From Atribacteria bacterium SCGC AAA255-N14 (GTDB taxonomy: Bacteria > Atribacterota > JS1 > SB-45 > 34-128), in contig ASPC01000015.1 of NCBI GenBank assembly GCA_000405345.1, positions 1 to 29,219 of the forward strand: a stretch of 29,219 bases of DNA, in the 5' to 3' direction. The notes under the pieces were generated by a model. That model worked only from the letters and a program-made list of their open reading frames with translations. It ran no database searches and was not told the origin of the DNA. Made by a program: the position numbers and the translations under genes. This document shows positions 15,829 through 24,662 of this stretch, piece after piece; positions within the stretch are counted from its first letter, which is position 1, and each line of letters starts with the position of its first letter.

Positions 15829-16856
15829 TATTGTCCATTGTTTTTAACTCTTTCTAAATGATATAAGATAGAATTAACATCTTGGCTTAATAAATCCACT
15901 CCTGCATTAAGATAGAACTTTGCTGACTTGCCTCGTAAATCAAATTCCTCTCCTAAAACTATTGCCGACAAAAACTTTGTTACTCCCTCTTCTTTGTTGA
16001 TATTTTTTACAGTAATTAGATCATCCCAGGTATCACCTACATAGATACCCAATTTAGTTTTCAAACTGTCAGCTATTTTTTTTAATCCCTGGAGATGAGG
16101 TTTTCCCACCCCATCATCAGCTGTCACTATCCTTTTTTTAGAAATAATATCATCCCAGCCCAATCTTTCTAAGGCTACCTTGGCCTCTCTTTCATTTCTG
16201 CCAGTTAAGATACCGAGAGAAAATTTTTGTAAGAAATTTTTTTTATTTTTATCTATAATTATTCTTTCCTGTTTTATCAGCCCATCCTTCTGAATTAATG
16301 AGGGATAAAATCCGTAAATATTATAACAGTGTTCTCCCCCAGCATAAATCTCCTGAAATATTTTAGTAATTAAATCTTTATCCCACAGACTCAATATCCC
16401 TTTGTTTACTTGTTCATCTTTCTCGATTGAATCAATTATTTTAACTAAACCTCCTCCGGGAGATAACATCTTAGTGGTAAAGGTTTTTATATCCGGTTTT
16501 ATGCTTCTAAGTTCATCTACATCCTTTAAATTATTTTCTCTGGCTTTCATCAGGTAAAACAAAACGACAGCTGAAGTTAAATCCCAATCATTATTAAAGC
16601 CTCCGGCTGTTTTAAAATACACAATTTCTTTCGGGTTTATTAAACCTTGGGAACCTTGAAATCCTAATATCTCTTTAAAATAAAATTGAACTGTTTGGCA
16701 TACAGCTTTCATAAAAGAACCCCGTACATCTATTAGAACGCCATCAATATCAAAGACCAGAGTATCTACCTGAGAAATTTTATCCAAAATCTTTTTATTC
16801 AAAATAATTTTTTTCTTGAATAAATAATCTGAATTTAGTTTTTCCGAAATTAACAT
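15828..16856 (-). CDS. HAD-superfamily phosphatase in the his operon, candidate histidinol-phosphatase
   Basis: A 342-aa haloacid-dehalogenase family protein. Motif I is FDIDGVL with nucleophile Asp36 and acid Asp38; motif II is GILTGRNE; the conserved lysine is in GVGKPH; motif IV is YVGDTWDD. An insert with FKTAGGFNNDWDLTSA (81-96) places it in an uncharacterised HAD-IA subgroup I associate with the TIGR01548 model. It lies between hisD and hisB and overlaps hisB by a base. The operon has a monofunctional HisB and no hisN, PHP-type HisK or other phosphatase, so dephosphorylation of histidinol phosphate is the natural hypothesis. It remains unproven from sequence. Confidence 0.85.
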   Translation of the reverse strand: MLISEKLNSDYLFKKKIILNKKILDKISQVDTLVFDIDGVLIDVRGSFMKAVCQTVQFYFKEILGFQGSQGLINPKEIVYFKTAGGFNNDWDLTSAVVLFYLMKARENNLKDVDELRSIKPDIKTFTTKMLSPGGGLVKIIDSIEKDEQVNKGILSLWDKDLITKIFQEIYAGGEHCYNIYGFYPSLIQKDGLIKQERIIIDKNKKNFLQKFSLGILTGRNEREAKVALERLGWDDIISKKRIVTADDGVGKPHLQGLKKIADSLKTKLGIYVGDTWDDLITVKNINKEEGVTKFLSAIVLGEEFDLRGKSAKFYLNAGVDLLSQDVNSILYHLERVKNNGQ

Positions 16857-16884
16857 TAATTAATCAACTCTTTCTTCACCTAGG

Positions 16885-16963
16885 GGTCAGGTCTCAACAT
16901 TTGACATAACATTTTTAGCTATTTTATTTAGGAGCGAGTTATGTCAAATGTTGAGACCTGACC
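16885..16963. repeat. 26-bp perfect inverted repeat with 27-bp loop (REP/MITE-like)
   Basis: Arms 16885-16910 and 16938-16963 are perfect reverse complements, starting GGTCAGGTCTCAACATTTG. The 27-bp loop is AT-rich. The element fills most of the 115-bp gap between hisD and the HAD gene. The outer GTCAGGTCT words resemble ends I associate with REP/IS200-type elements, but no transposase is present. As RNA it would form a very stable hairpin inside the his transcript. Confidence 0.85.
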
Positions 16964-16971
16964 ACACTTAG

Positions 16972-18270
16972 TTATTCTAAATTTCTTATCTCTATAGAAC
17001 GGGCATGGGCTTCCAATCCTTCTAATCTGGCAAAACTCGCAATCTTTTCACTGGCTTGTCCCAATCTTTCTTTATCATAGAAAATTATACTACTTCTCTT
17101 AGTAAAGTCTTTTACCGATAAGGGTGAAAAACATCTTGCTCCCCCGGAAGTAGGAAGAATATGATTGGGCCCTGCCCAATAATCCCCTAAAGCCTCCGGA
17201 GAATAAGCCCCTACAAATATTGCCCCAGCATTTTTTATTTCTCCCAATATCTGCCAGGGACTTTCTATTTGTAATTCTAAATGTTCAGGTGCAAAACCAT
17301 TGACAAACTCTAAAATTATCCCTTCATCCTCGGCAACAATTAACTTCCCTTTTTTATTTAAAGACTCTTGAATGATTTTTTTTCTATTTAAATTCTTTAA
17401 CTCATGTTCAATCTCTTCCCTCACTTTATCGGCCAACAAGGAAGAAGTAGTTATTAAAATTGCCGAGGCTTCTACATCATGCTCAGCTTGAGAAAGTAAA
17501 TCACAAGCTAAATATCGAGGATTAGCCTTTTCATCAGCCCAGATAAGGATTTCACTTGGTCCTGCCAGCATGTCTATATCTACCTCTCCAAAGACATTCT
17601 TTTTAGCCAAAGTTACATAAATATTCCCGGGCCCTACAATTTTATCTACTCTTCTTATGGTTTCCGTACCATAGGCCAGGGCAGCTATAGCTTGAGCTCC
17701 TCCTACCTTGTAAATCTCCGCTATACCCAATTCCCGGGCAGTAGATAATAAGTAAGAATTTATTTTACCATCAGAAGAAGGAGGAGTTACCACAACAATC
17801 TCTTTAACCCCTGCAATCATTGCTGGTACTGCTGCCATAATGAGAGAAGAAGGATAGGCAGCCGTTCCTCCCGGGACATACAAACCCACTCTCTTAATGG
17901 GATTCACTACTTGCCCCAAAATAATACCCTTTTCTTCTGTAGTAAACCAGGAATTTTCTTTCTGGTGCAGGTGGTAATTTTTAATCTTTTTTATCGCCTC
18001 TTTTATTACTTCCAATAAACCGTCACTTACTTCTTGACTGACCTTACCCCATTCCTCTTTACTTACCAGCATTTCTGAGGGATTCAGTCTTGCTCCATCA
18101 TACTTTTCCGTAAACTCAAAAAGGGCTTTATCTCCTTCCTTTTTCACTTTTATTATAATTTCTCTCACCTTATTTTTAATATCATCTGTCAGGTTATCTT
18201 CAGAATACTTATGCATGCAGACCTCTTTTATTTTTTCCTTATTTTCTCTCTTTAAAAAAATGGTCTCCAT
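16972..18270 (-). CDS. hisD: Histidinol dehydrogenase
   Basis: Carries out the last two oxidations from L-histidinol to L-histidine with NAD and zinc. The family signature runs from GPGNIYVTLAKK to MLAGPSEILIWAD; zinc and substrate residues are in SQAEHD, FAPEHLEL and GPNHILPTSG. The protein is 432 aa from the ATG at 18270. A TTG at 18279 would add three residues and has AAGAAGGGA 11 nt upstream, so it may be the true start. The gene is third in the operon, 105 bp after hisG. Confidence 0.95.
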   Translation of the reverse strand: METIFLKRENKEKIKEVCMHKYSEDNLTDDIKNKVREIIIKVKKEGDKALFEFTEKYDGARLNPSEMLVSKEEWGKVSQEVSDGLLEVIKEAIKKIKNYHLHQKENSWFTTEEKGIILGQVVNPIKRVGLYVPGGTAAYPSSLIMAAVPAMIAGVKEIVVVTPPSSDGKINSYLLSTARELGIAEIYKVGGAQAIAALAYGTETIRRVDKIVGPGNIYVTLAKKNVFGEVDIDMLAGPSEILIWADEKANPRYLACDLLSQAEHDVEASAILITTSSLLADKVREEIEHELKNLNRKKIIQESLNKKGKLIVAEDEGIILEFVNGFAPEHLELQIESPWQILGEIKNAGAIFVGAYSPEALGDYWAGPNHILPTSGGARCFSPLSVKDFTKRSSIIFYDKERLGQASEKIASFARLEGLEAHARSIEIRNLE

Positions 18271-18374
18271 CTCTATCAATTTTTAATCAATCCCTTCTTT
18301 TGCAATATTTCAGATATTTTTTTAGAAATTTATTTTAGACAATCATTCTATTTATTTCTATGTGCTCTATGCCC

Positions 18375-19061
18375 TTACCATTCTGCAATTTTATCTGACT
18401 CCAAGGATATAAAATTTTTAATGTCCTGCGAAAGACCGATAACTCTTTTATGTTTAGTCTTATAACTAATTCGGTTAACAATAAGCTGAGCGCTAAGAGG
18501 AATTATTTCATCAATGATTGTAAGCTTATTTTCCTCTAAGGTACGTCCGGTAGAGACTATATCAACAATCATATCTGCTAAACCTACCTGAGGGGCTAAT
18601 TCTACAGAGCCATAGAGCTTAATTAATTCCACATATATTCCTTTTTCCTTAAAGTATTTTCCAGTAATATGGGGATATTTAGTAGCCACTTTTAAACGGT
18701 GTCCGTTATTTTTATAATATTTTTCTTGCTTCCCTCCCTCTAAAGCAGCTACTACCATTTTGCACTTTCCAAATTTTAAATCTAAGAGCCGATAAACATC
18801 TTTTTTTTCTTCTAATAACACATCCTCCCCCACTATCCCAATATCTGCTGCTCCACATTCAACATAGGTGGGGTTATCTTTGGCTCTGGTAATAATAAAT
18901 TTAACCTTTTCTCTCTGGTCAAAAAATGTCAACTTCCTGCTTATTTCTTTACCACCTTTTAAATCTATCCCTATCCTCTCAAATAATCGGATAGAAGGTT
19001 TCAATAATTTTCCGCTGGGTAAAGCAATCACCAAATAATTAGTATTGTTTTCTCTATTCAT
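18375..19061 (-). CDS. hisG: ATP phosphoribosyltransferase catalytic subunit, short form
   Basis: First enzyme of histidine synthesis, joining ATP and PRPP. At 228 aa it lacks the C-terminal regulatory domain of long HisG, so it needs HisZ, whose gene overlaps it by 8 bp. IALPSGKL (about 12-19) is the N-terminal motif (usually ALPKGRL). The segments ECGAADIGIVGEDVL and the PRPP-binding region DMIVDIVSTGRTLEEN are clear. Histidine feedback inhibition is expected to act through the HisG-HisZ complex. Confidence 0.95.
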   Translation of the reverse strand: MNRENNTNYLVIALPSGKLLKPSIRLFERIGIDLKGGKEISRKLTFFDQREKVKFIITRAKDNPTYVECGAADIGIVGEDVLLEEKKDVYRLLDLKFGKCKMVVAALEGGKQEKYYKNNGHRLKVATKYPHITGKYFKEKGIYVELIKLYGSVELAPQVGLADMIVDIVSTGRTLEENKLTIIDEIIPLSAQLIVNRISYKTKHKRVIGLSQDIKNFISLESDKIAEW

Positions 19062-20295
19062 AATTTATGATTTCCTCTTTTCCGGATACTACTTCAACTC
19101 TTTTGATTTTATTTAATCGATTATCATCTACTATCAATATATATTTTATTCCTTTAGAGTGAGCATATTTCAACACCTCGGCAAACTTTCTCTTTCCTAC
19201 CTCCAGCTCTACAATCAGCCCCTTTTTTCTCAGATCTTTAGCTACCACCAGGGCTTTTTTAAAATTGTCTTCCTTGTTTTGGTAATATAGCAAATACTGC
19301 TCAGGTCTTTCTAAATTTAGTGAATTTATATCCTCTCTCTCTAAGGCCATTATCAGTCTTTCTAATCCGATGGCAAAACCAGTAGAAGGTATATTTTCTC
19401 CAAATTTTGAACAAAGGTTATCATATCTCCCCCCGCCACAGACTGGAAACCCTAAGTAGTCGGTATAGCCTTCGAATATAATCCCGGTATAATAATCAAA
19501 ATCACGTATAATCCCCAAATCAATCAGAATATATTCTTCCAATCCGTAATCCCCTAAAAGATGATAAACCTCTTTTATCTCTTTTAAAGCAGATACCGAT
19601 AATTTATTGTTTATTATCTTCTCCACCTCTTCTAATACTTCTTCTTTCCCCCTTAAGGTGGGCATCTTCAAAATAAATTCTTTTTCCTCATCTTTCATAT
19701 CGGAAAAAGATAATATCTTTTCCAGTAATACAAAATTTTTATTTAAAATTGCTTCTTTTATTTCCTGTTTTCTTTTTTCTTCAATTTTTATCGATTGCAT
19801 AATTCCATTAAATAAATTGATATGACCTATGTCTATAATAAATTTTCTAAGCCCGCTATTCTTCAAGCTCTCCACCGCTAAAGCAATGACCTCTGCGTCC
19901 GCCTCTTTGCTGTTTACCCCTATTAGCTCTACTCCTGCCTGGCAAAACTCTCTTTGGTTCCCCACTTTATCATCATACCTAAATACATTCCCTATGTAAT
20001 ACAATCTTGATGGTTTTGGCTCCAGCTGAATTTTAGTCGAAGCTACTCTGGCGATAGAAGTAGTCATCTCAGGGCGAAAGGCAATAATATTTCCTTCTCG
20101 GTCAAAAAACTTAATCATCTCCTTTTTCATCATTGAACCTGCACCCTTTGCCAGTGTTTCATAAAATTCAAAAGTAGGAGTAATTATCTCTTGGTAACCC
20201 CATTGGGTAAAAATCTTACTTATCCTATTTTCTAGTAATCTCCTCTTTAAAACCTCTCCTGGCAACAAATCATTTAAACCTTTAGGAATATTCAT
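19054..20295 (-). CDS. hisZ: ATP phosphoribosyltransferase regulatory subunit
   Basis: Histidyl-tRNA-synthetase paralogue that activates and regulates short HisG. The 413 aa show class-II synthetase features: PKGLNDLLPGEV at the start, RPEMTTSIARV (motif 2 region), FRYDD with QREFCQAGVELIG, and RDFDYYTGIIFEGY with the CGGGRYDNL and GFAIGLERL segments. A C-terminal anticodon-binding-like domain (about 320-405) remains, which some HisZ lack. Pairing with a short hisG by overlap and its place first in a his operon favour HisZ over HisS; a functional synthetase is a weaker alternative. GGGAGAG lies about 11 nt before the ATG. Confidence 0.92.
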   Translation of the reverse strand: MNIPKGLNDLLPGEVLKRRLLENRISKIFTQWGYQEIITPTFEFYETLAKGAGSMMKKEMIKFFDREGNIIAFRPEMTTSIARVASTKIQLEPKPSRLYYIGNVFRYDDKVGNQREFCQAGVELIGVNSKEADAEVIALAVESLKNSGLRKFIIDIGHINLFNGIMQSIKIEEKRKQEIKEAILNKNFVLLEKILSFSDMKDEEKEFILKMPTLRGKEEVLEEVEKIINNKLSVSALKEIKEVYHLLGDYGLEEYILIDLGIIRDFDYYTGIIFEGYTDYLGFPVCGGGRYDNLCSKFGENIPSTGFAIGLERLIMALEREDINSLNLERPEQYLLYYQNKEDNFKKALVVAKDLRKKGLIVELEVGKRKFAEVLKYAHSKGIKYILIVDDNRLNKIKRVEVVSGKEEIINYE

Positions 20296-20349
20296 CTACT
20301 ATAATCTCTCCCTTAACCCTTGTCTTTTTCTAAATTTAATTTTCATTCT

Positions 20350-20369
20350 TTAATACGTTAAAGTATTAA
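20350..20369. promoter_or_regulatory. Candidate YerC/HisR operator
   Basis: TTAATAC and GTATTAA flank a 6-bp centre (GTTAAA), lying about 20-40 bp downstream of the his -10 box. The centre GTTAA with AC/GT flanks resembles TrpR operators in style. As the operon encodes a TrpR-family protein, this is a plausible autoregulated operator. Confidence 0.55.
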
Positions 20370-20387
20370 CGAGTGAAATTTAGAGAA

Positions 20388-20416
20388 ATTTTAACATTGT
20401 TTTAAAATTATGTCAA
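20388..20416 (-). promoter_or_regulatory. Strong sigma-70-type promoter of the his operon
   Basis: TTGACA (20416-20411), a 17-bp spacer and TAAAAT (20393-20388) on the minus strand, giving a start near 20381 and a leader of about 85 nt before hisZ. The remaining gap up to malQ (20417-20573) shows no gene; an AAGAAGGAAGAAGGAG purine run is its only visible feature. Confidence 0.8.
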
Positions 20417-20573
20417 TAGTAACTTGCACGTTTTTTTATAAATTTGAGTTTTGTAGGTTTGTGGATTGAAGTTTTAAGAAAGATTAATCCTGAGAAAGAG
20501 TTGTAATGTATAATTCCTTAAAAAAAGAAGGAAGAAGGAGATTTGGGGGTGATATATAAATAGGAGTACTTAT

Positions 20574-20593
20574 AAAAGCTCTTTTGAGCTTTT
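20574..20593 (-). terminator. Intrinsic terminator after malQ
   Basis: AAAAGCTC-AAAA-GAGCTTTT hairpin on the minus strand at the malQ stop codon, with a short U-rich tail. It would separate the glucan operon from the his promoter. The stem is AT-rich and may be weak. Confidence 0.55.
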
Positions 20594-22095
20594 TAACGCT
20601 CGTATTTTCTGGTTAGAAGGGCTAGATTCTTTTCCATTTCTTTGGTAATATCTCCTTTTTTGTATCGCCATAGCCAATTGCCGCTAACTGTTCCCGGGAA
20701 ATTCATCCTCGCTTCATTGCCAAGGCATAAAATATCCTGGAGTGGGATTATTACAAAATTTGCCTTTGACTTATAAACTGCTTCAATTAGTGTCCAGCAA
20801 ACCTTTTCTCCACTCATTCCATTGGTTATGCCATAGTATTTTTCTAATATTTTTAATACTCTCGTATTTTTTGATTGTTTTAACTCCCTGTACCATCCCA
20901 ACAATGTATCATTATCATGTGTTCCGGTATATAAAACGCAGTGTTTTTCATAACCGTCTGGTCTTAATTTTAGAAGAGTTTTTTTATTAAATGAAAATTG
21001 TAAAATCTCCATCCCCGGAAAGCCGAATTTCTTCTTCATTTTATTGACTTCCGGAGTTATAAATCCTAAGTCTTCAACTATAACTGGCAGGTTCCCCAAG
21101 TGCTGTTTTACTGCGGAAAACAGTTCGTATCCGGGTGCTTTTATCCATTTGCCCCTCTCAGCTGTCTTTTCTGATGCATCCACTTCCCAGTATGCTTCAA
21201 ACCCCCTGAAGTGGTCTATTCTGGTAATATCTACCTGTTCAAGTAGTTTCTCAAAACGTTTTCTCCACCACAGGAAATTATTTTCCTGCATACGTTTCCA
21301 ATTATAGTGAGGATTCCCCCAAAGCTGTCCTGTTTTACTAAAATAGTCTGGTGGAACTCCTGCCACTTTTCGGGAATTGCCCTCATCACCTAAATCAAAT
21401 AATTCAGGATGTGCCCATACATCACTACTATCGTGCGCTACAAAAATAGGCAAGTCCCCTATAATTTTTATACCGTTATAATTTGCATAATTTTTTAATT
21501 TGCTCCATTGCTTGGAAAAAATATATTGCAGAAACTCCTGGTAACGTATTTTATCTACTAATTTGCTTTGATATCTTTCTACTGCCTGTTTCTCTCTGAA
21601 GGAAATATCTTTATCCCAGCGGTTCCACGCTCTATTATCGAACTGTTCTTTGAGAGCCATATAAAGGCAAAAATCCGACAGCCAATATTCATTTTCTTCT
21701 TTAAACTGCGTATAACCATAACCTTCTGCCAATTCATCAAACCGATTGAATGCTTTTAAAAATAGTTCATTTTTGAATTTAATTACCCTGGAAAATTCAA
21801 CTTTGGTTTCTGCAAAGTTTGGGACATTCGTTACTTCTTCCACTTTTAGTAAACCATCTTCAATTAGTTTATCTACACTAATCAGTAAGGCATTTCCTGC
21901 AAAAGCAGAAAAACAATTATAAGGAGATCCTCCGGATGCAGGCGGATTGAGCGGTAATATTTGCCATAGTTTTTGATTTGCTTTTTTTAAAAAATCTATA
22001 AAATTATATGCTTCTTTACCTAAGTCACCGATTCCATACTCAGAAGGTAATGAGGTAAGGTGTAAAAGCACTCCGCTTGCTCTATTAAATTGCAT
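20593..22095 (-). CDS. malQ: 4-alpha-glucanotransferase (amylomaltase, GH77)
   Basis: Transfers alpha-1,4-glucan segments between maltodextrins, recycling short chains into phosphorylase substrates. The 500 aa match the compact bacterial amylomaltase. ASGVLLHLTSLPSEYGIGDLG is at 6-26. The catalytic residues are Asp294 (TRIDHFRGF), Glu341 (VIVEDLG) and Asp394 (GTHDND). Its ATG overlaps the glgP end by 11 bp, so the two are coupled. No signal peptide is seen, so it acts in the cytoplasm. Confidence 0.96.
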   Translation of the reverse strand: MQFNRASGVLLHLTSLPSEYGIGDLGKEAYNFIDFLKKANQKLWQILPLNPPASGGSPYNCFSAFAGNALLISVDKLIEDGLLKVEEVTNVPNFAETKVEFSRVIKFKNELFLKAFNRFDELAEGYGYTQFKEENEYWLSDFCLYMALKEQFDNRAWNRWDKDISFREKQAVERYQSKLVDKIRYQEFLQYIFSKQWSKLKNYANYNGIKIIGDLPIFVAHDSSDVWAHPELFDLGDEGNSRKVAGVPPDYFSKTGQLWGNPHYNWKRMQENNFLWWRKRFEKLLEQVDITRIDHFRGFEAYWEVDASEKTAERGKWIKAPGYELFSAVKQHLGNLPVIVEDLGFITPEVNKMKKKFGFPGMEILQFSFNKKTLLKLRPDGYEKHCVLYTGTHDNDTLLGWYRELKQSKNTRVLKILEKYYGITNGMSGEKVCWTLIEAVYKSKANFVIIPLQDILCLGNEARMNFPGTVSGNWLWRYKKGDITKEMEKNLALLTRKYER

Positions 22096-23743
22096 TTTGG
22101 TTTACCATCTTTTTCTGGCCGCTAAGAATTTTCTTATTTTTATATAGCAATTCATAATAATCATTAATCATTCTATCTACAGAGAAAAATGTCTTGGTCG
22201 ACTCTATACTTTCTTTCATCATTTCCAGCCATTTTTGATGGTGGTTATAATATGTAGAAATCACTCTTTCCAGTAATGTATCGTAAAGAGCTTTTGCATC
22301 TCTTTTATCTTGTTCTTCAACTCTTTCGGGTATGTTTTCGTCTCCAATCGCCCAACCGTTAATACCATCTTTACAGGCTTCCGGCCACCATCCGTCTAAA
22401 ATCGAACAGTTTAACACTCCATTCATCGCTGCTTTCATTCCGGACGTACCACTCGCTTCGTTCAGTCTTCTAGGGTTATTCAGCCAAACATCACAGCCTC
22501 TAGTAAGTATTTTTCCGATTTCCATATCGTAATTTTGGATAAAAACTACACTATCTGGATATTTTCTGGACATTTCGACTAAGTTTAACACGATTTTTTT
22601 ACCCGTTGTATCTGCCGGATGTGCCTTGCCTGAGAAAATAATTTGAACTTTTCCATCTTTTAAATATTTTTCTAATCGTTTTTCGCCTTTAAATATTAAG
22701 TCACTTCTTTTATAGGAAGCAGCCCTTCTTGAAAATCCAATTAATAATGCATTAAGATTTAATCTAACTCCACATCGCTTCTTCACAAAATTAATTAGCT
22801 CTTTTTTTATTTCCCGATGATTATTCCACATATCTTCTAAATTTAAAGATTTCTTTCTCATTCTTTCGTCTACCCATGTTCCCACATGAATTGCATTGGT
22901 TATCCCAATGATTTTTGATCTGTTCTTTATTTTTTCCCACATTTTATTTGCTGTTTGCCTATGTAATTCAGATACAGCATTCGATTTTCTGGATAATCTT
23001 AGTGCTGCCACGGTCATATTAAATGGTATCCCACCAATACGACTCATTTGTTCTACTGAGAAACCTAAATTCGCCCCCATATATACAAGTGCCTCTATCC
23101 TATGCTTTTCATTTCCTGCTTTAACTGGAGTATGGGTAGTAAAAACTACTTCTTTACATGTTGATTCCCGGGCTTTATCAAATGACATGCCTGCGTTCAT
23201 TTTCTCATTCATCAGCTCTAATCCGGCCAAAACCGCATGCCCTTCATTAAAATGATAAATATCTACTGGAATATTTAGAGCTCTTAAAGCTCTAACGCCA
23301 CCAATACCCAATACCATTTCTTGGGCTATTCTTTCTTCCGCACCTCCGCCATACAATCTTCCGGTAATCCAGCGATTACTATTTTCTTCTATATCAGTAT
23401 CCAATAAATATAAATCCGCATTTCCAAAACAGTCAACTTTCCAAACTTTACAGCAGACATCATTTTGCCTAATCTTTACTTTTACTTTTGTTCCCATATC
23501 CTTTAAAAAATCATAATCATAATCTCGGAAACAGTCATAAATATTTCCTTCTTTATCTATTCGCTGTTCAACATATCCCTGCCTCCACTTTATTCCTATT
23601 CCCACCACTGGCATATTATTGTCTTTTGCACCTTTTAAATAATCACCTGCTAAAATTCCCAACCCTCCCGAATATATTTTAAAGCTGTTATCTAATCCGT
23701 ACTCCATACAAAAATAAGCAACTTTAGGTAACTGTTTTTTCAT
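22085..23743 (-). CDS. glgP: Alpha-glucan (glycogen/maltodextrin) phosphorylase, short type
   Basis: Releases glucose 1-phosphate from maltodextrin or glycogen with PLP and phosphate (GT35). The 552 aa begin at the conserved VAYFCMEYGLDNSFKIYSGGLG segment, so the roughly 90-residue N-terminal domain of longer relatives is absent; similar short forms are known in thermophilic anaerobes. Substrate and phosphate regions include HFNEGHAVL, TTHTPVKAGNE and FSGKAHPAD. The PLP lysine is Lys437 in NEASGTSGMK. AAGGAG lies 9 nt before the ATG. Thirty-two bases separate it from malG, suggesting one operon from malE to malQ. Confidence 0.94.
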   Translation of the reverse strand: MKKQLPKVAYFCMEYGLDNSFKIYSGGLGILAGDYLKGAKDNNMPVVGIGIKWRQGYVEQRIDKEGNIYDCFRDYDYDFLKDMGTKVKVKIRQNDVCCKVWKVDCFGNADLYLLDTDIEENSNRWITGRLYGGGAEERIAQEMVLGIGGVRALRALNIPVDIYHFNEGHAVLAGLELMNEKMNAGMSFDKARESTCKEVVFTTHTPVKAGNEKHRIEALVYMGANLGFSVEQMSRIGGIPFNMTVAALRLSRKSNAVSELHRQTANKMWEKIKNRSKIIGITNAIHVGTWVDERMRKKSLNLEDMWNNHREIKKELINFVKKRCGVRLNLNALLIGFSRRAASYKRSDLIFKGEKRLEKYLKDGKVQIIFSGKAHPADTTGKKIVLNLVEMSRKYPDSVVFIQNYDMEIGKILTRGCDVWLNNPRRLNEASGTSGMKAAMNGVLNCSILDGWWPEACKDGINGWAIGDENIPERVEEQDKRDAKALYDTLLERVISTYYNHHQKWLEMMKESIESTKTFFSVDRMINDYYELLYKNKKILSGQKKMVNQNAI

Positions 23744-23775
23744 TTATTATTTCTCCTTATACAACCTGGAAAATA

Positions 23776-24660
23776 TTATCCCTTCACTGACCCCAGGGTC
23801 AGACCGGAAATAAGCCATTTAGAGGAATAAAGAAAGAGGGCCATAACCGGGACGGCTACTAAAATAGAGGCAGCAGTAAAAGCACCCCACTCCACTCTGA
23901 ATTGCCCAGCTAAAGTCCAGATCCCTAAGGGCCAGGTGAACATATTCTCTCTCTGTAACATAATTCGCGCCATAATCCAATCATTCCAGGCCATCATAAA
24001 ATTAAATAAAAAGACGATAGCTAAAGCCGGGGTAGAAAGGGGCAGGATGATACGAAAGAATGTACCCATTTGAGAGGCACCATCTATCTTGGCTGCCTCC
24101 TCTAACTCCCGGGGGATAGTGTCATAATATCCTTTCAAGATCCAGATACTAAAAGGCACTGAACTAACCGAGTAAGCCAGGGCTAATCCTCGATAGGAAT
24201 TAATAAGTTGAAACTTTACTGCCAGAATATAGATGGGTACAACTAACATAGCCGCCGGAATCATCTGCGTAGTAAGTAAGAAAAATAGACCAGGACCCCG
24301 GCCGGGAAATTTCCAGCGGGAAAAGGCATAAGCCGAGGTAGAAGCCAAAATAAGGCCGATAAGAGCTGTAGTTATAGTTATAGCCAGGCTATTCCAAAGC
24401 CACAACAAAAAGGGTTTTTCAAAAATAATTCTGTAATAACTGAAAAGCGAAGCATCCTTCGGGATAATAGCCAGAGAGGTAGAAAGTAAACGGTCACCGG
24501 GACGAAGCGATACACTGATAATACGCAATACAGGGTAGACCGCAATAACACAAGCAACTATTAAAGTTAGGTGAATCACCATCCTCTTAAATGGACTATC
24601 ACCACGGCTCGGTGATATAAAAAACCGAGAAATATTACTTTGTTTAGTTTTATTTTTCAT
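23776..24660 (-). CDS. malG: Maltodextrin-type ABC transporter permease (MalG-like)
   Basis: Inner-membrane permease of a carbohydrate ABC importer (CUT1 family). The 294 aa hold about six transmembrane segments, the first at roughly 28-52. The cytoplasmic EAA loop that contacts the ATPase is at 188-196 (EAAKIDGAS). The neighbours malF and malE make up the rest of the importer, and glgP/malQ downstream make malto-oligosaccharides the likely substrate. No MalK-type ATPase gene is in the window, so a shared ATPase from elsewhere is probable. The start is 2 bp after the malF stop. Confidence 0.9.
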   Translation of the reverse strand: MKNKTKQSNISRFFISPSRGDSPFKRMVIHLTLIVACVIAVYPVLRIISVSLRPGDRLLSTSLAIIPKDASLFSYYRIIFEKPFLLWLWNSLAITITTALIGLILASTSAYAFSRWKFPGRGPGLFFLLTTQMIPAAMLVVPIYILAVKFQLINSYRGLALAYSVSSVPFSIWILKGYYDTIPRELEEAAKIDGASQMGTFFRIILPLSTPALAIVFLFNFMMAWNDWIMARIMLQRENMFTWPLGIWTLAGQFRVEWGAFTAASILVAVPVMALFLYSSKWLISGLTLGSVKG

Positions 24661-24662
24661 AT

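Noticed and set aside
19054..20295. Histidyl-tRNA synthetase (HisS)
   Set aside because: First position in a his operon and overlap with a short HisG point to the HisZ paralogue.
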